From Mesobacillus campisalis (GTDB lineage Bacteria > Bacillota > Bacilli > Bacillales > Cytobacillaceae): a stretch of DNA of 64,000 bases. The notes under the pieces are model-generated. The model saw nothing but the letters and a program-made list of their open reading frames with translations. It did not search any database and was not told the origin of the DNA. The stretch is taken from positions 1 to 64,000 of the forward strand of contig NZ_LAYY01000008.1 of the NCBI RefSeq assembly GCF_000986785.1. The letters run 5' to 3'. The position numbers and the translations under genes are program-made. Below, in pieces: positions 20,250 through 32,832 of this stretch. Each line of letters opens with the position of its first letter. The first letter of the stretch is position 1.

Positions 20250-21269
20250 CTAGATTATCGGGTAAGAAATTTCTTCTATCTTCCTGATGGCTTCCACGGC
20301 TTCCCTGATTCCCTCTTCATCCCCGCCGTTTTCTTCGATATACTGCTCAAGCGTCCATTCATGGCCATAGTAGGACTTCCCCAGATAATCATACGCTCCT
20401 GCCCAGGCCAGAGGGTTATTCGGTTCAGGGTCAAAGGGGTAGAGCAGAAAGAAATTACGTTCTGCCATCCCTTTAATGTTTTCAAGAAAGACGGGATCAT
20501 CGTTTTCAAACTTATCCTCCAAAAGCTTAAAGACATCACTCATCATCATCTCATGTACATCTGGCAGCCTGGCCGGTATAAAGCTTACCGTTCTTCCGAA
20601 TTTCTCAACCTGCAGCTCTCCTTCATACTCCTGCTCTTTCAGGATGTTCAGGAGCATGGACTTGAGGAAGGGATGGCCGCTTTCTGAAGCCAGATACTTC
20701 TTTATTTCGGGAAGATGCGGGCGGATGTTTTCATTGGCCAGCCTTGCCGCCACCATCATCTGCTCGTCCGGGTCCCTGCACTCAAACAACTGGAGCCTTT
20801 CTAGCTCTAAATGTCCAGGAACGTCATTTTCCACCGGCACGGCTTTGCCTTCGGCCATTTTCCGGCTGAACTGAAGCATCTTTGAAAAATGTTCAAACTT
20901 ATCTGTGGGCACATGTTTTCCTTCAAGAAGAGCTTCAATGGTGGTGATGATTTCTTCATATTCTCCTAGCTGAACAAGGATCATGATGTAAAGGTCCATC
21001 ACCTGGATATAATCGCCAACGCCGTCCCTTAGCATCCCGGCCGCCAGCTTTTTTGCTTCTTTCACCCGTCCAGCCTCATAATAAGCTACCACAAGGCCGA
21101 TGCGGGCTTCAGCATTATCATGCTCCATGGCCACCGCCTGCTCGAGGAATTCCGCTGCCTGCCTGAACTTCCTGGCATGCAGCAGTTCCAGCCCCTTGTC
21201 CATAAGGCGCCTTTCAAGGCCAGGAAACAGAATAATATTATCTTCTTTTTTAAAATCCCGTTTCTTCAT
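20250..21269 (-). CDS. TPR-repeat protein (YsoA-like)
   Basis: This 339-residue protein has tetratricopeptide-like helices in its N-terminal third (GLELLHARKFRQAAEFLEQAV, then ARIGLVVAYYEAGRVKEAKKLAAGM, about residues 22-80) and an acidic C terminus. It matches B. subtilis ysoA in length and place, between tig and leuD. The start was set at ATG 21269 (MKKRDFKKED). The 36-codon upstream extension is basic, low-complexity sequence with no RBS. The function is unknown; TPR proteins usually mediate protein contacts. Confidence 0.82.
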   Translation of the reverse strand: MKKRDFKKEDNIILFPGLERRLMDKGLELLHARKFRQAAEFLEQAVAMEHDNAEARIGLVVAYYEAGRVKEAKKLAAGMLRDGVGDYIQVMDLYIMILVQLGEYEEIITTIEALLEGKHVPTDKFEHFSKMLQFSRKMAEGKAVPVENDVPGHLELERLQLFECRDPDEQMMVAARLANENIRPHLPEIKKYLASESGHPFLKSMLLNILKEQEYEGELQVEKFGRTVSFIPARLPDVHEMMMSDVFKLLEDKFENDDPVFLENIKGMAERNFFLLYPFDPEPNNPLAWAGAYDYLGKSYYGHEWTLEQYIEENGGDEEGIREAVEAIRKIEEISYPII

Positions 21270-21436
21270 GCCATTCTGCCTGCCTTTTGTTCGGAGTGGC
21301 GCTTCAAATGCACCCTTCCGCTTTTTTCGTAGTTTAGCACGAAATGGTGGAAATTCAAAAAGATTCGCTGATAACACAGTTGGGCGTTGGACGACTGCCT
21401 TTTAACCAGGTAAATGGGGGAAGGGTTTGGGAGTAT

Positions 21437-21560
21437 TTGGTGTTTGGCAAATAAACCATCGAAATTGGAATATAAATTGTGGTTTTTGGCTAATAAATTG
21501 GGATATTGGAAAATAAAACTTGGCTTCTGGAAAATAAATAATACAAATTGGAATATAACC
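21437..21560. repeat. Degenerate ~21-bp tandem repeat, AT-rich
   Basis: About six diverged units of roughly 21 bp have the core TTGGNNAATAAA (e.g. TTTGGCAAATAAACC, TTTGGCTAATAAATT, ATTGGAAAATAAAACTTGG, TCTGGAAAATAAATA, ATTGGAATATAACC). They lie between the TPR gene and the leuD terminator. The 21-bp period keeps frame, so both strands show 7-residue periodic translations, but no RBS or gene context supports coding. Confidence 0.7.
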
Positions 21561-21587
21561 ACGCCAGAGCCCCCCCTTAAATTCATC

Positions 21588-21621
21588 GCAAAAAATCCAC
21601 AGCACTCAGCTGTGGATTTTT
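21588..21621 (-). terminator. Terminator of the ilv-leu operon
   Basis: AAAAATCCACAGC and GCTGTGGATTTTTT form a strong stem just past the leuD stop codon. Confidence 0.92.
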
Positions 21622-22206
21622 TTACCGTGCACTCTCTTCATAGTTAACGATACTGTCTTCCATCTGCAGCGTTAGCTCGATTTCATCCCAGCCATTGACC
21701 AGCATCGTCTGCCAGTACGGAGAAAGCGGGAATTCCGCCTTGAAACCTTTGGAATCGGTCACGGTTCTGTCTTCAACCGACACGGTCAGCTCGTATGGCT
21801 GGTTTTGGGTCTGCTCCAGCAGGTAACGGACTTCTGCTTCCTGCAATTTTACCGGAACCATTCCATTCTTCAGGCAGTTCTGGTGAAAAATATCGGCGAA
21901 AGACGGTGCAATGACCACTTTGAAGCCGTAATCGAGCAAAGCCCATGGGGCGTGTTCGCGCGATGAGCCGCATCCGAAATTCTCATTGGCGACAAGAATG
22001 GACGCACCTGCGTTTTCCGGCTGATTCAGCTCGAAATCGGGATTAGGTGTGCCGTCTGATAGGAAGCGCCAATCGTAAAAGAGGTATTGGCCAAAGCCTG
22101 TTTTTTCAATCCGCTTTAAAAATTGCTTCGGTATAATCTGGTCGGTATCGACATTGACTCTGTCCATGCCAGCCGCTTTACCGGTAAACGTCTTAAGTCC
22201 TGCCAT
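21622..22206 (-). CDS. leuD: 3-isopropylmalate dehydratase, small subunit
   Basis: With LeuC it isomerises 2- to 3-isopropylmalate in leucine synthesis. The protein has 194 residues of the aconitase swivel domain, with DTDQIIPKQFLK near residues 21-32 and the NFGCGSSREHAPWAL motif near 76-90. It is the last gene of ilvBHC-leuABCD and lies 36 bp after leuC. A strong terminator follows. Confidence 0.96.
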   Translation of the reverse strand: MAGLKTFTGKAAGMDRVNVDTDQIIPKQFLKRIEKTGFGQYLFYDWRFLSDGTPNPDFELNQPENAGASILVANENFGCGSSREHAPWALLDYGFKVVIAPSFADIFHQNCLKNGMVPVKLQEAEVRYLLEQTQNQPYELTVSVEDRTVTDSKGFKAEFPLSPYWQTMLVNGWDEIELTLQMEDSIVNYEESAR

Positions 22207-22242
22207 AACTATCTTCTCCTTTCCAGGTCGTGTCTGCCATGC

Positions 22243-23658
22243 TTAATGGACGGCCTCTGCGGCTTCCAGTTTCCTCACATCGACGAAACGGCCATGGACC
22301 GCTGCGGCCGCTGCCATCGCCGGGCTGACCAGATGTGTCCTAGCACCAGCTCCCTGGCGGCCTTCAAAATTCCGGTTCGAGGTGGAAGCGCAATGTTCTC
22401 CGGCTGGAACCACATCCGCGTTCATGCTCAGGCACATGCTGCAGCCTGAATCACGCCATTCGAAGCCTGCTTCGAGGAATATTTGGTCCAGTCCTTCTGC
22501 TTCAGCAAGGACTTTGACAGCCTGTGAGCCTGGCACCACAATCGCCTGGACGCCCTTGTGCACCTTCCTGCCTTTGGCAATCTCTGCCGCCATGCGCAGA
22601 TCCTCAAGACGGGAATTTGTGCATGAGCCGATGAACACCTTCTGGATCTCGATATCGCTGATCTTCTGTCCCTCGGAAAAGCCCATGTACGCAAGAGCGC
22701 TCTCCACAGCTCGTTTATCGTTCTCGGTTTTGCATTCATTAAGGAAAGGAACTCTTCCGGTCACCGGAGCTGTCTGGCCTGGATTGGTTCCCCAGCTGAC
22801 CATTGGAGCGATTTCGCTTCCATCAATATGGATTTCTTTATCATAGACCGCATCTTCATCAGAAGCCAGCTTCTTCCATTGAGTGGAAAGGGCTTCGAAT
22901 TCCTCTCCGGCAGGAACATATTTGCGGCCGCGAAGGTATTCAATGGTGGTATCGTCTGGTGCAACAAGGCCGGCTTTCGCACCGCCTTCAATCGACATGT
23001 TGCAGACTGTCATCCGCTCTTCCATCGTCATATTTTCAATTACGGAGCCGCAGTATTCAATAATATGGCCCGTTCCGAAATTGACGCCATGCTTTGCCAG
23101 CACATACAGAATTACGTCTTTGGCCAGCACGCCTTCACCCAGCTCGCCATCAATTTGCACCTTCAGCGTCTTTGGTTTTGCCTGCCAAAGTGTCTGTGTA
23201 GCAAGGACATGTTCGACTTCACTGGTGCCAATCCCGAACGCCAGGGAACCGAAAGCTCCGTGTGTGGATGTATGGCTGTCGCCGCAGACAATGGTCATAC
23301 CCGGCTTCGTCAGGCCCAATTCAGGACCGATTACGTGGACTATTCCCTGTTCGGGGCTGTCGATGTCCGCAAGGGTGATGCCGAATTCCTGACAATTTTT
23401 CCGCAATGTCTCCATTTGGTTTTGGGCAACAGGGTCGGTAATGGTAAAGCGGTTCACAGTCGGCACGTTGTGGTCGACTGTTGCAAATGTCCTGTCAGGC
23501 CTTCTGACGGACCTGTTTTTCATCCTAAGTCCCGAAAAAGCCTGGGGGGAAGTTACCTCGTGCACCAAATGCAAATCGATGTAGAGAAGGTCAGGCTTCC
23601 CCTCTTCCTGGTGGACAATATGATTTTCCCAAAGTTTCTCGATAATCGTTTTCCCCAT
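22243..23658 (-). CDS. leuC: 3-isopropylmalate dehydratase, large subunit
   Basis: This 471-residue aconitase-type catalytic subunit binds a [4Fe-4S] cluster. The cluster cysteines are visible in GSCTNSR (about residue 347) and in CSMCLS (about 408 and 411). [12 protein letters not shown] (about 131-142) is the substrate-binding motif. It sits 17 bp after leuB in the operon and works as a heterodimer with LeuD. Confidence 0.96.
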   Translation of the reverse strand: MGKTIIEKLWENHIVHQEEGKPDLLYIDLHLVHEVTSPQAFSGLRMKNRSVRRPDRTFATVDHNVPTVNRFTITDPVAQNQMETLRKNCQEFGITLADIDSPEQGIVHVIGPELGLTKPGMTIVCGDSHTSTHGAFGSLAFGIGTSEVEHVLATQTLWQAKPKTLKVQIDGELGEGVLAKDVILYVLAKHGVNFGTGHIIEYCGSVIENMTMEERMTVCNMSIEGGAKAGLVAPDDTTIEYLRGRKYVPAGEEFEALSTQWKKLASDEDAVYDKEIHIDGSEIAPMVSWGTNPGQTAPVTGRVPFLNECKTENDKRAVESALAYMGFSEGQKISDIEIQKVFIGSCTNSRLEDLRMAAEIAKGRKVHKGVQAIVVPGSQAVKVLAEAEGLDQIFLEAGFEWRDSGCSMCLSMNADVVPAGEHCASTSNRNFEGRQGAGARTHLVSPAMAAAAAVHGRFVDVRKLEAAEAVH

Positions 23659-23675
23659 GATTCACCCTCCCTTTC

Positions 23676-24788
23676 TTACGAGTAGCAGCTCATAATGTTT
23701 GAGATTGCCTGGTTATCAAGGATGGTTGCCTTGATTTCTTCGATCATTTCAGCCGTGCCAATCGGTTTTTGCCCATTTAATGCGATATCGCTGGTTTTCA
23801 AGCCTGACTCAAGAACCTGCTCGACTGCATTCTCAATCGCTTCCGCTTCTGCCTCAAGGCCGAATGAAGTTCTAAGCATCATTGCGGCGGAAAGGATCAT
23901 CGCGATTGGATTGGCGATATTTTTGCCTTCAATGTCCGGCGCCGATCCATGGATAGGCTCATACAGGTATGGCCCTCCCTCCGAGATGCTTGCCGATGGG
24001 AGCATTCCAAGCGATCCGGTCAGGACGGAAGCTTCATCACTCAGGATATCGCCAAACATATTCTCGGTGACCAGTACATCAAATTGCTTAGGATTTTTAA
24101 TCAGCTGCATGGCCGCATTGTCAACAAGCATGTGCTCAAGCGTGACTTCCGGATATTCTCTCGCAATCTCTTCGGCTGTTTCGCGCCACACACGGCTTGA
24201 TTCCAATACATTGGCCTTATCGACGGAAGTGACTTTCTTCCTGCGCGTATCCGCAAGCTGGAACGCCAGCCTGATGACTCTTTCAATCTCTTTCTTTTTA
24301 TAAAAAAGAGTATCAACAACAGATTCTTCTCCGTCCCTGGTTGACCGTTCACTAGGCTTTCCGAAGTAAAGTCCTCCAGTAAGCTCCCTGACGACCAGCA
24401 TGTCAGCTCCGGCGATGATTTCCGGACGCAGCGGGGAAGTTTCGGCTGTAGCGGCATAGTAGCTTACAGGCCTTAAATTGGCATAGAGGTTCAACTCTTT
24501 CCTGATGCGGAGAAGTCCTTTTTCTGGACGAAGATGCCCGGGAAGGCCATCCCATTTCGGACCGCCTACTGCACCAAGGAGGACAGCATCGCTTTTCTTG
24601 CAAACTTCGATTGTCTCGTCAGGAAGCGGGGTTCCGAGCGCATCGATCGCCCCTCCTCCAATGCTTGCAAATGTGAACGTAAATTGGTGCCCGAAACGTT
24701 CTCCCACTGCCTGCAGCACACTGACTGCACCCTGTGTCACTTCTTTGCCGATCCCGTCTCCAGGCAGAACTGCGATTGTCTTTTTCAT
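23676..24788 (-). CDS. leuB: 3-isopropylmalate dehydrogenase
   Basis: This NAD-dependent oxidative decarboxylase makes 2-ketoisocaproate in leucine synthesis. The protein has 370 residues. It starts MKKTIAVLPGDGIGKE, and carries the KANVLESSRVWRE and DNAAMQLIKNP motifs and the GGPYLYEPIHGSAPDI nucleotide/Mg motif. The ATG at 24788 follows GGAGGGG by 6 bases, and an upstream TTG frame extension was rejected. The gap to leuA is 24 bp. Confidence 0.96.
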   Translation of the reverse strand: MKKTIAVLPGDGIGKEVTQGAVSVLQAVGERFGHQFTFTFASIGGGAIDALGTPLPDETIEVCKKSDAVLLGAVGGPKWDGLPGHLRPEKGLLRIRKELNLYANLRPVSYYAATAETSPLRPEIIAGADMLVVRELTGGLYFGKPSERSTRDGEESVVDTLFYKKKEIERVIRLAFQLADTRRKKVTSVDKANVLESSRVWRETAEEIAREYPEVTLEHMLVDNAAMQLIKNPKQFDVLVTENMFGDILSDEASVLTGSLGMLPSASISEGGPYLYEPIHGSAPDIEGKNIANPIAMILSAAMMLRTSFGLEAEAEAIENAVEQVLESGLKTSDIALNGQKPIGTAEMIEEIKATILDNQAISNIMSCYS

Positions 24789-24812
24789 GAGTTTCCCCTC
24801 CATTTTAATAAG

Positions 24813-27922
<3,110 letters not shown>

Positions 27923-27926
<4 letters not shown>

Positions 27927-29641
27927 TTTTTCACCCCCACCATTTCATGCAGCCCTTTTCCAGGGGCGATCATTGGATAGACATTTTCATTTTCGGCGAT
28001 CCTGAAGTCGAGCAGGACAGGTTCATCATTTTCCATCACCTGTTCAAGGATCTCTTTTGCTTCAGCTTCGGATGTAATCTGATAGGCCTTGATATCATAG
28101 GCATCTGCCAGTTTGACAAAGGAAGGCTGCGATGGAATCTTGCTATGCGCGTATCTTTCCTCATAAAAGATCTGCTGCCACTGCCTTACCATTCCAAGTG
28201 ATTGGTTGTTGAAGATGGCGATTTTCACCGGAAGGTTCAATTCCCTTATGACCGCCAGCTCCTGGGTGGACATCTGGAAACCGGCATCCCCGAGGACGGC
28301 GACAACACGGGCTGATGGTTCGGCAATCTGGGCGCCAATGGCAGCCGGAAGGCCGAATCCCATTGTCCCAAGCCCACCGGATGTTACCCAGCGGTCCGGA
28401 TTCTTGAATGGATAGTACTGGGCGGCCCACATTTGATGCTGGCCGACATCGGTGACGACAATAGCATCGCCGTTTGTCTGCTCATACAGCATTTCCATGA
28501 CCCGCTGCGGCTTAAGCACGGAGCCCTCCTCTTCGTACCAGTAAGGATACTCCTTCTTCCATCCTTCCAGTTTTTCCATCCACTGTGAATGCTCAGGCTT
28601 TTTGCCTTCCTGCTTTATCAGCATTTTAAGCGCTTCGCCTGCATCCCCGACTATTGGGATTGCGGTTGGAACATTCTTGCCAATCTCAGCAGGATCGATA
28701 TCCACATGAGCGACTGTCGCATTAGGGGCAAAATGCTTCAGGTTCCCTGTAAGGCGGTCATCAAACCGCGCTCCAATGTTGATTAGCAAGTCGCATTCGT
28801 ACAAGGCCATATTGGCTGTATAGCATCCATGCATCCCTGCAAGTCCCAGGGATAAAGGATGGCTGGCCGGGAAGCTGCCGAGGCCGAGCAATGTATTCAC
28901 GACTGGAATGTTTTGCTGTTGCGCGTACTCCTGCAGCAGGTGGGATGCCTTTGCGAACAGGACCCCTGCCCCGGCAAGGATAACCGGCTTTTTCGCCCTG
29001 CTGACTGCTTCGGTCAGCTTTCTGATTTGCAGATAATTGGGTTCGATTGTCGGCTGGTAGCCTGGAAGCGAGATTTCCGGATCCACCGGAGCTTCCCCTG
29101 TGCCAGCAGCAATATCCTTTGGAAAATCGATCAGAACCGGGCCTGGCCGTCCTGTTGTTGCGATATGAAAAGCTTCTTTCACAATCCTTGGAATATCTTC
29201 AATATTCCGAACTTGGCAATTGTATTTGGTGATTGGAGTTGTGATCCCGAGTATATCGGCCTCCTGGAATGCATCCGTCCCAATGACGCCTGTCGCTACC
29301 TGTCCGGTAAAAACGACCAGCGGCAGCGAATCCATCATGGCGTCCGCAAGGCCTGTGACGATGTTGGTGGCCCCCGGCCCGGATGTGGCAATCACTACGC
29401 CGGCTTTTCCGCTGATTCTTGCATAGCCTTCTGCTGCATGAATTCCGCCTTGTTCATGGCGGGGAAGGACATGGAAGATATCGCAGTCATAAATTTTGTC
29501 GTAAATCGGAAGGACTGCGCCTCCTGGGTATCCAAAAATCACTTCGACCTTTTCCTTTTTTAAAGAGTCCAGTAAAAGGTCCGCGCCATTTGCGGTTTGT
29601 TTTTCAGCTTTTACTTCAGTAAAAGCAGCTTCCTGCAACAT
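27923..29641 (-). CDS. ilvB: Acetolactate synthase, large catalytic subunit
   Basis: This ThDP- and FAD-dependent enzyme makes acetolactate and acetohydroxybutyrate. The protein has 572 residues with three TPP-family domains. The cofactor-activating glutamate is in [17 protein letters not shown] (about 60-76), and the ThDP/Mg motif [15 protein letters not shown] lies near 450-464. It is the first gene after the T-box leader, so leucine supply controls the whole ilvBHC-leuABCD operon. Confidence 0.97.
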
Positions 29642-29705
29642 TGTTTTAGCCTCCCATCATTTTTAAAGCCAGTGTCGAGATATCCTCGCTCCCGGCATTT
29701 TTTTA

Positions 29706-30003
29706 CAATAAAAAATAGCCCTTCTCATCCCCATATGCCTTGTTCAGGCAAAGGGATGAAAAAGGCTATGAATGCCTGTTCCACGGTACCACCCTCATTC
29801 ACGCGGATACCCGCGTGCGCTCCTGGACTGTGTGAATCGTCCGTTTTGGTAACGGGTGGCAGGCACCCGACCGGTTCTACTGGAAAGTATCGTTCAAACC
29901 GGCGCTCCGAGGTGAGTTCATTTTATGGGGCCAACACCGGTTCTCAGCAGCTCCGGCTCTCTGTGGTTCGCCTTGCATAAAATTACTTGTCCTCGTCTTT
30001 GCT
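29706..30003 (-). ncRNA. Leucine T-box leader of the ilv-leu operon
   Basis: On the minus strand, GAGGGTGGTACCGTGGAACA (29778-29797) is the T-box sequence that reads the tRNA acceptor end. Upstream is a stem I domain whose specifier loop contains GAACTCACC, giving CTC (29914-29916), a leucine codon. Downstream, an AGCC...GGCT hairpin (29717-29766) ends in ATTTTTTATT and acts as terminator, the T-box strand being able to form the antiterminator. Uncharged tRNA-Leu should turn on ilvBHC-leuABCD. It begins about 13 bp past the ilvE stop. Confidence 0.93.
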
Positions 30004-30015
30004 TTGATTTATTCA

Positions 30016-30918
30016 TTAGCTGGCATTTGTTTCTGAACGTGAATAGACTTTTACTCCTTCAAGAAGGACCCGTTTTCTGAACTCCTTCAGGACTTGCTTT
30101 GTATGGTATCCGGGAGCTCCATCACCAACCACGCGGCCGTCCACTTTCACCACCGCGATTACTTCCGCAGCAGTTCCAGTCAGGAACACCTCATCAGCCG
30201 TGTAGACATCATGCCTGGTGAATGGCTCTTCCTTCATTTCATATCCAAGGTCCCTGGCAATTTCCATTACCGCGTTCCTTGTGATTCCTTCGAGCGCCCC
30301 TATGTATCCAGGCGGGGTATAAAAGGTATTGCCTTTAAGGATGAATACATTGTCTGCCGATCCTTCAGCGACATATCCCTGGTCATTCAGCATCAAGGCC
30401 TCATTGACATTGGCAAGCCTTGCTTCAATTTTGACAAGTATATTGTTCAGGTAGTTAAGTGATTTAACCTTGGGACTCAGTACATCCGGGCGGTTCCGCC
30501 TTGTTGGCACGGTCACGATTTCAAGGCCTGTTTCATAAAGCTCCTTTGGGAAAATCGATAATGGCTCGACGATGATAACGACGTTTGGCGCTTTGCAATT
30601 ATTCGGGTCAAGCCCCAAGTCTCCTGTCCCTCTTGAGACGACCAAACGGATATAGGCATCTTCAAGCTGGTTTCTTTTCACTGTTTCAGCAATCAAGTTT
30701 GTCAAATCTTCCTGACTGTGGGGAATCTGCAGCATAATGGATTTCCCTGACCTGTAAAGCCGGTCCATATGCTCCTGCATCCTGAAGATGTTTCCGCCAT
30801 AAACGCGAATCCCTTCAAAAACTCCATCCCCGTAAAGGAACCCATGGTCATAAACGGAGATTTTTGCGTTTTCCTTAGTCACAAACTCACCGTTTAAATA
30901 AATCCATTGATCGGGCAC
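30016..30918 (-). CDS. ilvE: Branched-chain amino-acid aminotransferase
   Basis: This class IV PLP aminotransferase interconverts leucine, isoleucine and valine with their keto acids. The start chosen is GTG at 30918 (8 bases after AAGGAG), giving 300 residues; another GTG three codons upstream overlaps the Shine-Dalgarno. The PLP lysine is K152 in VKSLNYLNN. The GVFEGIRVYGG and EGSADNVFILKGN motifs are class IV signatures. It lies directly upstream of the T-box leader and has its own promoter. Confidence 0.94.
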   Translation of the reverse strand: MPDQWIYLNGEFVTKENAKISVYDHGFLYGDGVFEGIRVYGGNIFRMQEHMDRLYRSGKSIMLQIPHSQEDLTNLIAETVKRNQLEDAYIRLVVSRGTGDLGLDPNNCKAPNVVIIVEPLSIFPKELYETGLEIVTVPTRRNRPDVLSPKVKSLNYLNNILVKIEARLANVNEALMLNDQGYVAEGSADNVFILKGNTFYTPPGYIGALEGITRNAVMEIARDLGYEMKEEPFTRHDVYTADEVFLTGTAAEVIAVVKVDGRVVGDGAPGYHTKQVLKEFRKRVLLEGVKVYSRSETNAS

Positions 30919-31058
30919 TGTTAACACTCCTTTTTGTCATAAACGCTTTAAACCACTAAATTTAAAAGATGAAAAATTTCAAAAATTCATTGTGGTTTCG
31001 GCCCTTTTTCTCGCCTTATCCGGTGAGAAAATCTAACAAATTAATTTAATTGAGGACT

Positions 31059-31087
31059 ATGTTACGCTGATTTTATGCCCTCGTCAA
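31059..31087 (-). promoter_or_regulatory. Sigma-A promoter of ilvE
   Basis: On the minus strand, the -35 TTGACG (31082-31087) is separated by 17 bp from the -10 TAACAT (31059-31064). The start of transcription would be near 31052. Confidence 0.7.
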
Positions 31088-31100
31088 CGGGTTTTTGAAA

Positions 31101-31115
31101 AATTTTTAGATAATT
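31101..31115. promoter_or_regulatory. Probable CodY box upstream of ilvE
   Basis: AATTTTTAGATAATT matches the CodY consensus AATTTTCWGAAAATT at 13 of 15 positions. It lies 14 bp upstream of the ilvE -35. CodY represses branched-chain amino-acid genes when GTP and isoleucine/valine are plentiful, which fits the target. Confidence 0.6.
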
Positions 31116-31301
31116 TAGATTAGTAGGACTATGTGTATCCGCTTACAATGTTGATGTATTCACATTTATCTGATAAAAGATTTTTTATTTTTTTGGGTGT
31201 GAAAGTCAGTCTGCCTGCTTGAAATGATTTATAAATAGCTATATTGGGAGGCAATAAATTCGGGGCTGATTAAAATGATCCGGCGAATTGGCGTGGACAC
31301 A

Positions 31302-31331
31302 CAAAAAAACTCACCTCTTTTGAAGGTGAGT
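31302..31331 (-). terminator. Terminator after tRNA-Arg
   Basis: On the minus strand ACTCACCTTC, loop AAAA, GAGGTGAGT and then seven T form a canonical terminator 15 bp past the tRNA 3' end. Confidence 0.92.
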
Positions 31332-31345
31332 AATATGTAGGATAA

Positions 31346-31422
<77 letters not shown>

Positions 31423-31536
31423 AGTAAATTAATATAAAGTTAAAGTTTAAAACATCCCGTCCTGATCTCGGAAAGATCATTCAAGAAGCGGCTCGATCAG
31501 TACGCTGAAGCAAATTCCTCGCTGCTTACTCACTCG

Positions 31537-31555
31537 TGCTGAGCTACTGGGACAT
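31537..31555 (-). repeat. Duplicated tRNA-Arg 5' fragment
   Basis: The minus strand carries GTCCCAGTAGCTCAGCA (31537-31553), identical to the 5' end of the tRNA-Arg gene (acceptor strand plus the start of the D arm), 131 bp upstream of it. After that the similarity breaks off. The 114 bp between the copies has no recognisable gene. The fragment cannot form a tRNA. Confidence 0.85.
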
Positions 31556-31593
31556 AAATATTTTTAATAGTGCTTTTCTCAAAGACAAGTTTT

Positions 31594-31622
31594 ATTATAT
31601 TAGGCAAACAATCAAAAGTCAA
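31594..31622 (-). promoter_or_regulatory. Strong sigma-A promoter for the tRNA-Arg locus
   Basis: The -35 TTGACT (31617-31622), a 17-bp spacer and the -10 TATAAT (31594-31599) lie on the minus strand. The predicted start is about 35 bp before the duplicated tRNA 5' fragment and about 165 bp before the intact tRNA. Confidence 0.8.
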
Positions 31623-31645
31623 CCATTTATTTTCGTATTTTTTTT

Positions 31646-31676
31646 GCCAAAGGGAAGATTGGTCCTTCCCTTTGGC
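31646..31676. repeat. Perfect 12-bp inverted repeat downstream of ysnB
   Basis: GCCAAAGGGAAG (31646-31657) and CTTCCCTTTGGC (31665-31676) flank a 7-base loop, 14 bp past the ysnB stop. On the minus strand it is followed by eight A instead of T, so it is an unusual terminator; eight T precede it on the plus strand. Confidence 0.7.
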
Positions 31677-31689
31677 TATTATATAGTGT

Positions 31690-32220
31690 TTACGGTCGTT
31701 TGGGAACAGGAACAGTGAATTCCTGTTTGAGATTTTTCATTTCTCCACGGTCGGCATCATACACATGAAGCGCGGCTCGTCCTTCCTGCAGGTCGAGTAT
31801 CACATAAGTGCGCTCGCGGCGCCCCCTTGGCAGTCGAATGCTGCCCGGATTGATATATAAGGTGCTGTCGATCATCTCAGCGCCAAGCAGGTGCGAATGC
31901 CCGAAACAGACGATATTGGCGCCTGCTTCTTCTGCCCTGTAGGTCAAGCTTAGCAGGCTTGTTTTCACAGAGTGCATGTGGCCATGAACAACCAGGATTT
32001 TATAGCCGCCTGCTTCCAGTTCCGCTTCTTCCGGGAAATCGCCATAAAAATCGCAATTGCCCTTTACAGCTGTAAATCCGTTGATTGAATCGCTGTCATC
32101 GGAAAGCTCGGAATCGCCGCAATGAATCATGACATCAACGTCGGCACCATGCCGTCTTTTTAGTTCGTCCAGCAATTCTGTCGAACCGTGACTGTCACTG
32201 ACAATAAGAATTTTGGTCAT
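31690..32220 (-). CDS. Calcineurin-like metallophosphoesterase (YsnB/YfcE type)
   Basis: This 176-residue protein has all the metal-ligand motifs of the family: SDSHG (8-12), HCGD (33-36), GNCD (about 54-57), HGHMH (about 79-83) and GHSH (about 107-110). It is a probable Mn-dependent phosphodiesterase of the MJ0936/YfcE group with unknown cellular substrate. Its ATG overlaps the rdgB stop by 4 bp, and it ends the rph-rdgB-ysnB operon as in B. subtilis. Confidence 0.92.
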   Translation of the reverse strand: MTKILIVSDSHGSTELLDELKRRHGADVDVMIHCGDSELSDDSDSINGFTAVKGNCDFYGDFPEEAELEAGGYKILVVHGHMHSVKTSLLSLTYRAEEAGANIVCFGHSHLLGAEMIDSTLYINPGSIRLPRGRRERTYVILDLQEGRAALHVYDADRGEMKNLKQEFTVPVPKRP

Positions 32221-32822
32221 AAATCGTCACCACTGCCAATTGCCAGATGCTCCTGCAGTTTCTCCAGCGCCTTCGCCCGATGGCTGATCTTGTTTTTTTC
32301 ATCAGGAAGAAGCTCGGCCATGGATTTTCCTTTTTCGGTGGCGAAAAAAATCGGATCGTACCCAAACCCATGGCTGCCTCTCCGCTCTTCAAGAATTTCC
32401 CCTTCACAGGCGCCTGCAAAGGTCAGCGTTGGCGCTCCTGGACGGGCAACCGCAAGGACACAGCAGAACCTTGCGCTCCGCCTGTTTCCGGATACGCCTG
32501 CGAGTTCTTCCAGCACTTTGTCAATATTGGCTTCATCGTTCTTTTCATTGCCGGCGTAACGGGCCGAGTAGACACCCGGCCGGCCTTCGAGGGCATCCAC
32601 TTCCAGCCCTGAGTCATCGGCAATGACCATTTTTCCGAGCTGGTTTGCGATAGTTTCGGCTTTTAAAATGGCATTCTCCTCAAAAGTGCTTCCCGTTTCC
32701 TCTACTTCCTCTATCTCCGGAAAATCAAGAAGGGTTTTCACCTGCAATCCTTTAGAAGCAAAAATGCGCTCAAATTCCTTGGCTTTCCCGCTATTTTTCG
32801 TCGCAATGATGACTTCTTCCAT
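32217..32822 (-). CDS. rdgB: XTP/dITP pyrophosphatase (RdgB/HAM1)
   Basis: It hydrolyses non-canonical purine nucleotides (XTP, dITP) to prevent their incorporation. The protein has 201 residues with the N-terminal [12 protein letters not shown], the central [20 protein letters not shown] and the C-terminal SHRAKAL motifs. The start is ATG 32822 with AGGGGA upstream. The frame is open 60 codons further upstream, but that part overlaps rph and has no RBS. It lies 10 bp after rph. Confidence 0.95.
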   Translation of the reverse strand: MEEVIIATKNSGKAKEFERIFASKGLQVKTLLDFPEIEEVEETGSTFEENAILKAETIANQLGKMVIADDSGLEVDALEGRPGVYSARYAGNEKNDEANIDKVLEELAGVSGNRRSARFCCVLAVARPGAPTLTFAGACEGEILEERRGSHGFGYDPIFFATEKGKSMAELLPDEKNKISHRAKALEKLQEHLAIGSGDDL

Positions 32823-32832
32823 CAAGATTCCC

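Larger units (their letters stand above)
30919..31301. other. Regulatory intergenic region upstream of ilvE
   Basis: There is no gene here. It holds the ilvE promoter and CodY-like box listed separately. The expected leader is about 134 nt and contains a small hairpin (TTTTCTC/GAGAAAA, near 31010-31031 on the minus strand). The portion 31116-31300 shows nothing I can name. Confidence 0.6.

Noticed and set aside
21414-21647. Plus-strand frame with aromatic 7-residue repeats
   Set aside because: It is explained by the 21-bp repeat and runs across the leuD terminator; no Shine-Dalgarno.
30965-30985. Second CodY box near the ilvE start
   Set aside because: The best alignment has only about 10 of 15 matches, expected by chance in AT-rich DNA.
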